Assembly (NCBI GenBank): GCA_002314445.1
Contig: DCFX01000035.1
Coordinates: 1 to 64,000 of the forward strand
Reading direction: 5' to 3'
Source of the DNA: Treponema sp. UBA1793
GTDB lineage: Bacteria > Spirochaetota > Spirochaetia > Treponematales > Treponemataceae
DNA: 64,000 nt
Both the position numbers and the translations under genes were made by a program. The notes beneath the pieces are model-generated. The model was not told the origin of the DNA. It worked only from the letters and a program-made list of their open reading frames with translations, and did not search any database. Positions 1 to 7,848 of the stretch are shown here, piece after piece (the stretch's first letter is position 1; each line of letters starts with the position of its first letter).

Positions 1-1040
1 AGCAGCTGACCAATGAAGTCGAGCGGCTTTATTTCTTTATTAAGTATGCGGTACAGACCATCGCATATAGTAAGTTTCAGATTTTTTTTCTGGGCAATTT
101 CGTGTACATATTTACAGGCAACGGCACCCTCTGAAAGATAACCGAGCTTGCTGATATTTGTAATGAGGTCGTCGAGATCCTTGAACTGCGACATAATATC
201 TTTTTTAATCAAATCCTGTCCGAAACGCCTGTTGCGCCCGTATTTACTTTTACAGGTGACGTCAAGGTCTCCGACTCCTGCAATAGACGTAAACGTTTCG
301 GCATGTGTCGCCCCCATGGCAAAACCAAGCGACTGAATTTCATTAAGTCCTGCGGCCATGAGAAGCGATTCGGCGTTATCCCCGAACTGATCGGATGTTT
401 CGGCAAGAGCATCCATTGCCCCGTACACGACCGCGATGACGTTTTTCGCTGCAGCGCATATCTGCACACCGACAACATCAAATGATGAATACGGCAGTAT
501 GCCGGGAACACGAAGCAGTTCACGCACTTTTATTGAATTGCGCGGATTTTCACAGGCGGCAATAAGGCCGGTGATTTTTCCCATCGCGACTTCTTCAGCA
601 TGGCTTGGTCCCGAAATATAAACGGTACAACCTTTGTAGATACCGGGCAGCACATTTTCTATTGTTTCAAGCACGAGTTTCGGACCGTCGGCACCCGGAA
701 CAAATCCTTTCGTAAGAGCCGCAATGCATGTCGTTCCGTCCGCTATATTCGGGACAGACGTAATCTTTTTTATTGTGCCTGCAAGGTACAACGATGGGGA
801 AGCAATAATAAGAAATTCTTTACCGGTCGCAGCTTCTATAATGTCTGTCGTAACCGAAAGGTTTTCCGACAGCGGATATCCGGGTAAATACCGTTTATTT
901 TCGTGCTCCCTGTTGATGGAATCCGCGACATCCTGCTCAAGAGCCCACATCCGGACTTTGTGACCACCCCTGGCAATCGCCTGGGCCAGACCCGTTCCCC
1001 ATGCTCCTCCGCCAATAATACCGACAGATTTCGCTTCCAT
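1..1040 (-). CDS. gpsA: Glycerol-3-phosphate dehydrogenase [NAD(P)+], 3' end missing at window edge
   Basis: Reduces dihydroxyacetone phosphate to sn-glycerol 3-phosphate in the cytoplasm, the entry step of phospholipid synthesis. The protein reads MEAKSVGIIGGGAWGTGLA at the start, an NAD-binding Rossmann motif GGGAWGTGLA. Further on come the family blocks KGF, SGPSHAEEV and the C-terminal-domain stretch GVGDLDVTCKSKYGRNRRFG. The frame is open for 346 codons to base 1, so the stop lies outside the window and only the last few residues are likely missing. The ATG at 1040 is preceded by AGAAGG at good spacing. ndk ends 22 bases upstream on the same strand, so the two are probably co-transcribed. 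The family call is firm. Confidence 0.95.
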   Translation of the reverse strand, partial: MEAKSVGIIGGGAWGTGLAQAIARGGHKVRMWALEQDVADSINREHENKRYLPGYPLSENLSVTTDIIEAATGKEFLIIASPSLYLAGTIKKITSVPNIADGTTCIAALTKGFVPGADGPKLVLETIENVLPGIYKGCTVYISGPSHAEEVAMGKITGLIAACENPRNSIKVRELLRVPGILPYSSFDVVGVQICAAAKNVIAVVYGAMDALAETSDQFGDNAESLLMAAGLNEIQSLGFAMGATHAETFTSIAGVGDLDVTCKSKYGRNRRFGQDLIKKDIMSQFKDLDDLITNISKLGYLSEGAVACKYVHEIAQKKNLKLTICDGLYRILNKEIKPLDFIGQL

Positions 1041-1062
1041 GTTATACCTTCTTACAAATATT

Positions 1063-1506
1063 TTAGTACCAGGAAGAAGAATTGTCTTCCCAATCGATTA
1101 TCTCACTCTCCCTGAAAAAAAGTTTGATTTCACGTGCCGCACTTTCATCGCTGTCTGAAGCATGAATAATATTGTGCTGTGTATGCGAGCAGAAATCACC
1201 GCGGATTGTTCCAGGATGAGCTTCCGCAGGGCTTGTGGAACCGATCAGTTTGCGTACAAGCATTACACAGTCATCACTCTGCCACACCATTGCGACGACA
1301 GGGCCTGAAGTAATATAATCAACAAGGCTGTCGTAAAAAGGCTTGCCTTTATGTTCTGCATAGTGCTGTGCCGCGAGTTCCGGCGTAATCTGCATCATTT
1401 TAAGGCCCACAAGTTTCAGGCCTTTCTTTTCGAGGCGGTCTATGACTTCGCCTACGATTCGCCGGTTCAGTACGCCGGGCTTCAACATAGTAAAACAACG
1501 TGTCAT
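1063..1506 (-). CDS. ndk: Nucleoside diphosphate kinase
   Basis: Transfers the terminal phosphate of ATP to nucleoside diphosphates through a phosphohistidine intermediate. The 147-residue protein has the normal family length and opens with TMLKPGVLNRR. It carries the active-site segment HNIIHASDS with the catalytic His at residue 115, and the C-terminal acidic stretch ESEIIDWEDNS. Upstream there is no Shine-Dalgarno sequence. A perfect TATAAT sits 8 bases before the ATG, which suggests a leaderless message (see the promoter entry). gpsA follows 22 bases downstream, in the same direction. Confidence in the function is very high. Confidence 0.97.
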   Translation of the reverse strand: MTRCFTMLKPGVLNRRIVGEVIDRLEKKGLKLVGLKMMQITPELAAQHYAEHKGKPFYDSLVDYITSGPVVAMVWQSDDCVMLVRKLIGSTSPAEAHPGTIRGDFCSHTQHNIIHASDSDESAAREIKLFFRESEIIDWEDNSSSWY

Positions 1507-1514
1507 AGAGATTA

Positions 1515-1543
1515 ATTATAGTGAAAGAGAATATGTTTAGCAA
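1515..1543 (-). promoter_or_regulatory. ndk promoter, leaderless spacing
   Basis: TTGCTA (1538-1543) and TATAAT (1515-1520) are separated by 17 bases. Only 8 bases lie between the -10 box and the ndk ATG at 1506, with no purine-rich ribosome site in them, so transcription should start at or next to the ATG. Confidence 0.65.
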
Positions 1544-1565
1544 TACGCGTCTAAAATATGCATTT

Positions 1566-1757
1566 CTACATGACCATATAGCTTCCGCCCCACAGGCCGG
1601 TTGTCGTTTCCAGCCCGCAGTAGCAGAAAAAAGCGATAAGTACAGCCTTTACCCCGGGAGCAAAAGCAGCTGAAAAACGGAAAGTACATGAAACGCCTTT
1701 TGTTCATCACCGGAAGCTGTATCCTGTGTGCCCTGTTTCCAGAGATGCCCTATATGT
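1566..1757 (-). pseudogene. Fragment of a major-facilitator (MFS) transporter
   Basis: Reading the minus strand from about 1757 gives GHLWKQGTQDTASGDEQ and then VLSVFQLLLLPG in one frame. After a single-base shift at the run CCGGGG (near 1658-1664), reading continues as VKAVLIAFFCYCGLETTTG followed by LWGGSYMVM and a stop at 1566. The pattern 'LPLWK loop, PGVK, hydrophobic FFCYC-LE-TTGLW--SY' matches the junction between the two halves of sugar-type MFS permeases. Only about 60 codons of a roughly 400-codon gene remain, with a frameshift inside and no start. It lies between ndk and the TolC-like gene and is best read as the scar of a lost transporter. Confidence 0.55.
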
Positions 1758-1764
1758 GAAAATC

Positions 1765-3117
1765 CTATTTTACTGCTGCAATAATTTCAGACTCATCTTC
1801 GAAACCGGCCAGACTTCGAAGCGTGGAAAGGTTTGAAAGAAAATCGTATTGATCCGAAATAAGCGCTTTTTCATCAGTACTGACGAGAGCCTGCGCCGTC
1901 GAAACATCGGAACCTGTTGCACTCGAAAGTTTGAATTTCTCGAGTACGTTTTCGTAGTTAGTTCTGGCATATTCAAGGGCTGTAGAGGATGAAGGGATGG
2001 TAAGCGCAGAAGAAACCCAACTGTAAACGGCTTGTGCGACATCAAGGTCAAGCGTTTCGCCTTCATCAATTGTATCGAGCTTTGCCTGCTCCAGCGAATT
2101 TTGTGCCTGCTTTATCGTATTTCCAAGTACCCAGACATCAAGATCCATGCTTGCCGACAGCGTAACGCCGGATTCGGGAATGATTGTTCCCGAATCAGCG
2201 TTGAACTCTCCGGACAAAGCTGCTGAAACTGTCGGGAAACAAGCCCTCTTCGCAGCTGACAGCGTCTGCCCAGCTTCCTTAGAAGCGAAAAGATACGACG
2301 AATATGAAGGGCTGTTTGAACGAGCTGTGGATACAACAGAAGAAACAAAATCATCAAGAGCTCCGCTGTCCATTGAACCAAGTTTCCGTATCAATTCATC
2401 GTACTCGGAAAAGTCGACTGGAACTAAAACGGACGATGCGGCTCCGCCGGTAAGGGAAGAAAGTTTTGCTTTTGCTGAAATAAGAGCAGCCTTTGCCTTG
2501 TCGAGAATAGCCTGATAGCTCGCAATCTCTGATTTGACCTCAAGAAGGTCTGATTTTGAGAGCGTACCTGTTTCAGCCTTAACCTGTGCAATTTCCAGAC
2601 GGAGTTTTGCTGCATCAAGATCGCTCTGTGCCGCATCAAGCGATGCCTGATCTTCCAGTACGGCAAAAAAAGCCGAATCGACAGTATCAATAACGGTGAT
2701 GCGGCCCGCGCGCAGATTTTCACGCGCCTCCTGTACGGCAAAATCATATTTTTTTGAAAGTGCACTGTTTTTTCCGGCATCAAAAACAGTTGCAGAGGCA
2801 GAAAGACCAGCGGAAGCAGACAGTCCGTCGGATAAAGAATCGGGAATAGAATAGGCAGCCGAACCCGACGCAGAAAGGCTTGGCAGGGCTGAATAATCCT
2901 GCGACTTTTTGACAAGAGACGCCTTATCGACAGCAAGCATATATTTGCGCACTGCGGCAGACTTTGCAAGAGCAAGCGAACGAGCCTCCGAAAGACTAAG
3001 CTGTCCGGTTATTTTTTTATCGCCGGTTTGTACCTGGACAGATTGAGCATGTATATCAGGTACAGCGAATACTGAAAACAGAAAGACTGATAGAAATACC
3101 CGGATATATATTTTCAT
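1765..3117 (-). CDS. TolC-like outer-membrane efflux protein
   Basis: This is the outer-membrane duct of a tripartite exporter. The 450-residue protein has a signal peptide (MKIYIRVFLSVFLFSVFAVPDIHAQS) and the two-fold repeated long helical segments of the OEP family. The repeats start with SLSEARSLALAKSAAVRKY and are visible again near SYLFASKEAGQTLSAAKRA, with Ala/Ser/Leu-rich coiled coils between. It is the last gene of an operon. Its start lies 18 bases after the permease gene, and the order (adaptor, ATPase, permease, OEP) says it pairs with that MacAB-like system. The substrate cannot be inferred. The family call is firm even though the overall sequence is divergent. Confidence 0.85.
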   Translation of the reverse strand: MKIYIRVFLSVFLFSVFAVPDIHAQSVQVQTGDKKITGQLSLSEARSLALAKSAAVRKYMLAVDKASLVKKSQDYSALPSLSASGSAAYSIPDSLSDGLSASAGLSASATVFDAGKNSALSKKYDFAVQEARENLRAGRITVIDTVDSAFFAVLEDQASLDAAQSDLDAAKLRLEIAQVKAETGTLSKSDLLEVKSEIASYQAILDKAKAALISAKAKLSSLTGGAASSVLVPVDFSEYDELIRKLGSMDSGALDDFVSSVVSTARSNSPSYSSYLFASKEAGQTLSAAKRACFPTVSAALSGEFNADSGTIIPESGVTLSASMDLDVWVLGNTIKQAQNSLEQAKLDTIDEGETLDLDVAQAVYSWVSSALTIPSSSTALEYARTNYENVLEKFKLSSATGSDVSTAQALVSTDEKALISDQYDFLSNLSTLRSLAGFEDESEIIAAVK

Positions 3118-3135
3118 TTTTTTCTCCCAAACTAG

Positions 3136-4332
3136 TTATTCGTAACGCAGCGCATCAATAGGATATAATCCCGCGGCTTTGCGGGCCGGATACCATCCGA
3201 AAAAAATACCGACCGCGGCGGCAAATCCGGCGGAAAGGGCAATAACTGCCGGATTTATAAGCGTCGGTGTATTCATGAATGTCCGGAGTATGTATGCCGC
3301 AAGCAGGGCAATCAGGATTCCCGCCGCACCCCCGAGCAGACTGAGAATCATCGACTCGGAAAGAAACTGCAGGAGTATATCTTTTTTCCGCGCTCCCACA
3401 GCCATACGTATGCCGATTTCGCGCGTCCGCTCCGTGACTGATACCAGCATGATGTTCATAATACCGATGCCGCCGACAAGGAGCGAAACTCCTGCGATTG
3501 CAGCAAGAAGCGCTGTAAGGGTCTGCGACGTCTTCGAAGCTGTCTCAAGAATCTGGGACTGGTTCATAACCCTGAAATCCGCGTCGGCCTTTTCCGAAAG
3601 TTTGTGGGATTCCCTCAAGATGGCCGTAACTTCGGTTTGTGCTTCCTCCATCAGATCTTCGCTGATGACGCTCATTTCAATCGATTCTATTCTGCGGTCC
3701 TTGGTAAGGCGGTTTACCGCAGTTTCAAGCGGCACCATTACGACATCATCCTGGTCAGAACCCATCGAGTTTGACCCTTTGCTCTTCAACACACCAATCA
3801 CGGTAAAAGGAGTCGTAAGTATTCTGACAGACTGTCCGACAGGATCTTTATCGGGAAAAAGTTTTGCAGCTACGGTCGTCCCGAGCACGGCAACTTTGCT
3901 CCGCATCTGAATATCCTTTTCCGTGAAAAAATCACCTTCCTGTATATTCCAGTCCTTAATTTTCAGATAATCAGGCTCAATGCCATATACCGAAGTAGAC
4001 CAGTAATTCGGCCCGCCTACGACATATGTACCCGAAAGCCTTATTTCACCGGTTATTGCAGACAGATAACTCGACTCGGCCCGAAGCTTTTCAACATCGG
4101 TCATCGAAAGCCTGTTGGCTTCGCGGGGGCCGGCAGGAGGCATAACCATAAGAAGGTTTGTCCCCATCGCTGCAATCTGTTTCCGTATCTGTTCCTGAGA
4201 CCCCTGTCCGACGGCCACCATGATGATGACTGAACAGACTCCTATTATAATACCAAGAGATGTAAGAAAACTGCGCATCTTATTGCGCATAATACTCCGC
4301 ATCGACACTGTAATGAGTTTTGCAGCAGTCAT
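3136..4332 (-). CDS. MacB-type ABC transporter permease
   Basis: Inner-membrane permease of the MacB/LolC/FtsX superfamily, 398 residues. It shows the expected plan: an N-terminal transmembrane helix (SFLTSLGIIIGVCSVIIMVAVGQGS), a periplasmic MacB-PCD domain of roughly 200 residues, then three C-terminal helices including the family motif GGIGIMNIMLVSVTERTREIGIRMAVGA. The ATPase is encoded separately just upstream (gap 11 bases), unlike E. coli MacB where the two are fused. Such permeases drive export by mechanotransmission rather than classic alternating access. The partner adaptor and outer-membrane protein are encoded in the same operon. Confidence 0.9.
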   Translation of the reverse strand: MTAAKLITVSMRSIMRNKMRSFLTSLGIIIGVCSVIIMVAVGQGSQEQIRKQIAAMGTNLLMVMPPAGPREANRLSMTDVEKLRAESSYLSAITGEIRLSGTYVVGGPNYWSTSVYGIEPDYLKIKDWNIQEGDFFTEKDIQMRSKVAVLGTTVAAKLFPDKDPVGQSVRILTTPFTVIGVLKSKGSNSMGSDQDDVVMVPLETAVNRLTKDRRIESIEMSVISEDLMEEAQTEVTAILRESHKLSEKADADFRVMNQSQILETASKTSQTLTALLAAIAGVSLLVGGIGIMNIMLVSVTERTREIGIRMAVGARKKDILLQFLSESMILSLLGGAAGILIALLAAYILRTFMNTPTLINPAVIALSAGFAAAVGIFFGWYPARKAAGLYPIDALRYE

Positions 4333-4343
4333 GACTGTTCCTC

Positions 4344-5090
4344 CTACGCAAGATGTCCGTTTTTTTCGCGCCAGGCAGCAAGGTCTCCGGCTGCATCCCG
4401 GCGGTCCGTAACAGGGACATCTGAAACTATGGAACCGTCGCGGAGCGTAATAATCCGTTTGCAGTACACTGCAACATCAGGTTCATGCGTGACCATGACG
4501 ATAGTCTTGCCTCTGCTGTTCAGTTCCTGAAAGAGTGACATTATTTCGATAGACATTTCGGTATCAAGATTTCCGGTCGGTTCATCAGCAAGAATAAAGG
4601 CAGGATCCTTGACCATTGCTCGTGCTATTGCAACGCGCTGCTGCTGTCCGCCGGAAAGCTGGTTGGGCGTATGATCAAGTCTGTCGCCGAGACCGACATC
4701 GCGGAGTGCCGCAACGGCCCGTTCACGGGCGTCTATTTTCTTGCCTGAACGGTCATAAAACAGTGGCAGTTCAACATTTTCAACAGCGCTTGTGCGGGAC
4801 AGAAGATTGAATCCCTGGAATACAAAGCCTATTTTTTCATTGCGGATATCAGCAAATTCATCGGTACTTGCTTTTGACGTTTCCAGACCGTCAAGTATGT
4901 AGCTCCCTTCCGTCGGTTTGTCCAGACAGCCGAGCGTATTCATAAGTGTCGATTTGCCGGAACCGGAAGGTCCCATGATTGCCAGAAATTCCCCTTTCTG
5001 TACATCGAGATCAATGCCCCGCAAAGCCCTGACGACTATATCGCCGATTGTATACTGACGCTTGATTCCGTGCAGCTCAATAACAGACAT
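4344..5090 (-). CDS. MacB/LolD-type ABC transporter ATP-binding protein
   Basis: Cytoplasmic ATPase that powers the adjoining MacB-like permease. The 248 residues contain Walker A (MGPSGSGKST, near 39-48), the Q-loop region FVFQGFNLL, the signature LSGGQQQRVAIARA, Walker B FILADEPTGNLD and the switch His in MVTHEPDV. The C-terminus extends about 20 residues beyond the usual core. It starts 3 bases after the adaptor stop codon and is followed by the permease after 11 bases, so all four export genes are one transcript. Confidence 0.93.
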   Translation of the reverse strand: MSVIELHGIKRQYTIGDIVVRALRGIDLDVQKGEFLAIMGPSGSGKSTLMNTLGCLDKPTEGSYILDGLETSKASTDEFADIRNEKIGFVFQGFNLLSRTSAVENVELPLFYDRSGKKIDARERAVAALRDVGLGDRLDHTPNQLSGGQQQRVAIARAMVKDPAFILADEPTGNLDTEMSIEIMSLFQELNSRGKTIVMVTHEPDVAVYCKRIITLRDGSIVSDVPVTDRRDAAGDLAAWREKNGHLA

Positions 5091-5093
5091 AGA

Positions 5094-6479
5094 CTACTCT
5101 ACCTTTACCTTAAGAATGATATTTTTTCCCAGAAGAGCATCTGCATCGCTTACTTCCGTTTTAAGAGAATCGCTTATCCCAACCTGAACCATGGCAGCTG
5201 CAAGTTTCCCGTTACTGTCGATATACCATAACGTTTTACGGGTAACAGCGTCTGCTGCATCAGTCGTATTTTCCTTATTTTGCCCATTCTGGGTAGTACG
5301 CTGGCGTTGTTCGTGCATTCCGCCGCCGCCCGGGCCGCCGCCGGGAGGTCCGCCTGCCCCCGGAATTCTGCCGCCACCCATAAGACTCGACAGTCCGCTT
5401 TCCTTGTTTTCCGAACCGGCTTTTGCAGAAGGTTTATTTTTTAACTGCTCGTCATACTGTGCAAGCGCTGTATTTTTCTCCTCCTGACTCATCCCTGAAG
5501 GAAGACCTGCAGCAAAAAGCAGCCTGCTTTTCTCTGCATCCGTTAATGTGGACGGTGTAAAACGGAGAGCCGCGCTCGGTACCGTCAGAATATCATCTTT
5601 TTCCTGTTTTATAAAATTAATGTTTGCTGTCATGCCGGGCAGTAATTTCCCTGATTTATTGTCAGCAAGAATGATAACGTAATAATAAACGAGATTATCG
5701 CTTGTTTCGGGAACAAGCCGCACTTCCTTGACAACTCCTCTAAACTCAACTCCAGGATCAGCTTCCACTGTAAATGTTACTTTCTGCCCTTTTTTGATAG
5801 AGCTGATATCGAGTTCATCCACTTCCGCCTCTATTTCCATCTGCTCCAGATTTTTAGCAATCGTAAAAAGCGTTGTAGAAGAAGAAACGGAGCCTCCCGT
5901 AACACTTGCACCGGCATCAATTTCACGGGAAAGCACTATACCGTCTATGGGAGATGTAATGTATGCATACTGATTAATTTCGGTCGTAATTTCTTCGAGA
6001 GAGACCTTTGCAGATTCAAGTTCCGCCTTGTCTATACTCAATGCGGCAAGTGCCGATTTGTAGTCGAATTCCGCAAGGAACCCTTTGTCGAAAAGGGTCT
6101 TGTCGTTCTGGACAGTCAGCAATTGAAGGTCATATGTTGCCTGAGCCTTGTCCACGGAAGCCTTTGCCGATTTTTCCTGAAGTTTAAGCAGATCGGTATT
6201 AATTGTCGCAAGTATCTGTCCCTTTTTTACATGTGAATTGTAATCCACGTACACCTTCTCAATACGGCCGCTCATTTCGGCAAGTACATCCACGGAAGAA
6301 ACAACAGCAAGTGTTCCAGTACTTGAGACCGTACTTACAATTGACCCCCTCGTCAGTGTCGTAAATTCATAACTTTGTTTTTTTGGTGATGTTTTTTTAG
6401 TTGAACAGGATACAAGCACAACGATTGCAGTACATGCACAAGCAGCAACCAGACTGATAACTGATTTTTGTCTTCTCAT
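5094..6479 (-). CDS. MacA/HlyD-type membrane fusion lipoprotein
   Basis: Periplasmic adaptor of the tripartite exporter, 461 residues. The signal peptide ends in a lipobox (VLVSC, Cys25), so it is probably lipid-anchored. Next come the biotinyl-lipoyl half motif (AEMSGRIEKVYVDYNSHVKKGQ), a helical hairpin rich in K/A/L, the second lipoyl half (ITSPIDGIVLSREIDAGASV) and the beta-barrel domain. An unusual Gly/Pro-rich linker (GGGRIPGAGGPPGGGPGGGG) interrupts the C-terminal part near residues 365-390. The start is supported by an AAGGA/GAGAG region. It is the first gene of the operon and has a clear promoter. Confidence 0.9.
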   Translation of the reverse strand: MRRQKSVISLVAACACTAIVVLVSCSTKKTSPKKQSYEFTTLTRGSIVSTVSSTGTLAVVSSVDVLAEMSGRIEKVYVDYNSHVKKGQILATINTDLLKLQEKSAKASVDKAQATYDLQLLTVQNDKTLFDKGFLAEFDYKSALAALSIDKAELESAKVSLEEITTEINQYAYITSPIDGIVLSREIDAGASVTGGSVSSSTTLFTIAKNLEQMEIEAEVDELDISSIKKGQKVTFTVEADPGVEFRGVVKEVRLVPETSDNLVYYYVIILADNKSGKLLPGMTANINFIKQEKDDILTVPSAALRFTPSTLTDAEKSRLLFAAGLPSGMSQEEKNTALAQYDEQLKNKPSAKAGSENKESGLSSLMGGGRIPGAGGPPGGGPGGGGMHEQRQRTTQNGQNKENTTDAADAVTRKTLWYIDSNGKLAAAMVQVGISDSLKTEVSDADALLGKNIILKVKVE

Positions 6480-6762
6480 ACTCTCTTTTATTCCTTAATA
6501 ATACATGTTAACATTTTAATCCGATTTTTCTGAACGTGTATCTACAATAAATTCATATACGACTGCTGTCAATTGTGTATACGGATAACTTTCCATTATT
6601 TTAATAAATAAATTGTTATGATAAAAAGATATTAAAATAAACAGGATAAAATCTGAAATACAAACGCTGTATAAATGCAAATAAAACGGCATCGTATACT
6701 ATAAGAATGGACAGATTATTTAAATATGATTTTCTGATTCAGTCCTCAAAAGATATTCCTTA
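6480..6762. other. AT-rich intergenic region between the efflux operon and the signalling operon
   Basis: The region holds the efflux promoter (6544-6572) and the untranslated tail of the HD-GYP gene. On the plus strand a 19-codon frame (6707-6766) starts 6 bases after a TATACT, but it lacks a recognisable -35 box and I do not call it a gene. No clear Rho-independent terminator is visible for the signalling operon, which ends at 6763. Confidence 0.5.
6544..6572 (-). promoter_or_regulatory. Promoter of the MacA-MacB-TolC-like operon
   Basis: TTGACA (6567-6572), 17-base spacer, TATTGT (6544-6549). Transcription from here would give a leader of roughly 58 bases before the adaptor ATG at 6479. 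Confidence 0.65.
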
Positions 6763-7848
6763 TTAATCATCTCCGTGAATTACAGCAATCTTGTGAAATT
6801 CTTCATTTATTTCCTGAAATACGGCAACGATAACCGGATCAAATTGGGTGCCGCTTGATTCAGATATAATTTTCACTGCTTCCGAATGAGGGAACGGCGG
6901 TTTGTACGGACGTTCGCTGATAAGCGCATCGTATACATCTCCTATCGCCATAACCCTGCATGACAACGGAATAGCAGCCCTTTTTAATCCGTCGGGATAT
7001 CCCGTTCCGTCCCATCTTTCGTGATGATGCAGCGTCAACTCCATCGCTGATTTCAAAAAAGAGTTCTTTCCCAGTTTTCGGGAAGCTGCTTTTATGGCAT
7101 TAAACCCGATTATTGTATGCTGCTTCATCTCCTCAAATTCTTCCGCAGTCAGCTTTCCCTTCTTCATGAGAATACTGTCCCGGATGCCTATCTTTCCGAT
7201 ATCATGAAGCGGAGCGGACAGATAGAGTGAATCGATAAATTCAAGGCTGAGCTGCTTTTTAAATTCTGGTTTTGTCATCATCCTTTCCGCAAGCAGCTTT
7301 ACATACCTTTTTGTCCGCTGAATATGTTTTCCCGTTTCCAGATCCCGGTATTCTGACAGATTCGCCATAGCATCGATTGATACTTCCTGCGTAAGACTCA
7401 GTTCGCGTGTCCTTTTCAGAACACGTTTCTCAAGTTCTTCATTGCGCATATATAATTCAATTCTTGTACACCGCAGGGATAGATGTGTAAGAATCCGGGC
7501 TTTTACTTCAACGATATCAAACGGTTTCGTTATATAATCAACGGCTCCAGCCTGGAATCCCTTTGTTTTGCTTTCAATATCATTTATCGCTGTAAGAAAA
7601 ATTACGGGAACGTCGGCCGTCACGGAGGAATGTTTCAGCCTCCTGCACACTTCATATCCGTCCATGCCGGACATCATAATATCAAGCAGAATAAGGTCGG
7701 GATGAACAACAGCTGCTGTTTTCAGCGCTGATTTTCCGTCAACTGCAACGGAAAGCTGATAATCACCTCCAAGAGCATCAACGAGAATATCGATATTATC
7801 TTCCGTATCGTCAACGATGAGCACAACACAGCCTGATAATTTTTTCAT
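6763..7848 (-). CDS. Response regulator with HD-GYP c-di-GMP phosphodiesterase domain
   Basis: The 361-residue protein has a receiver domain (residues 1-125) with the acidic pair VDD and phospho-acceptor Asp56 in LILLDIMM, followed by an HD-GYP domain (about 165-340). The catalytic signatures are intact: LHDIGKIGI, then HHHERWDGTGYPDGL. Such proteins hydrolyse cyclic di-GMP when activated by phosphorylation. The start codon overlaps the stop of the upstream kinase gene by 4 bases (ATGA), so the two are translationally coupled and are a likely cognate pair. It is the last gene of the stressosome-like operon and gives that operon a probable c-di-GMP-lowering output. Confidence 0.93.
   Translation of the reverse strand: MKKLSGCVVLIVDDTEDNIDILVDALGGDYQLSVAVDGKSALKTAAVVHPDLILLDIMMSGMDGYEVCRRLKHSSVTADVPVIFLTAINDIESKTKGFQAGAVDYITKPFDIVEVKARILTHLSLRCTRIELYMRNEELEKRVLKRTRELSLTQEVSIDAMANLSEYRDLETGKHIQRTKRYVKLLAERMMTKPEFKKQLSLEFIDSLYLSAPLHDIGKIGIRDSILMKKGKLTAEEFEEMKQHTIIGFNAIKAASRKLGKNSFLKSAMELTLHHHERWDGTGYPDGLKRAAIPLSCRVMAIGDVYDALISERPYKPPFPHSEAVKIISESSGTQFDPVIVAVFQEINEEFHKIAVIHGDD

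Noticed and set aside
1688..1759. 23-codon plus-strand frame MKRLLFITGSCILCALFPEMPYM that looks like a signal peptide
   Set aside because: It is antisense to the MFS remnant and is explained by the hydrophobic codons of that fragment.
6707..6766. 19-codon frame after a TATACT, a possible leaderless small gene
   Set aside because: There is no -35 match and no similarity I can recognise, and it runs into the end of the HD-GYP gene.
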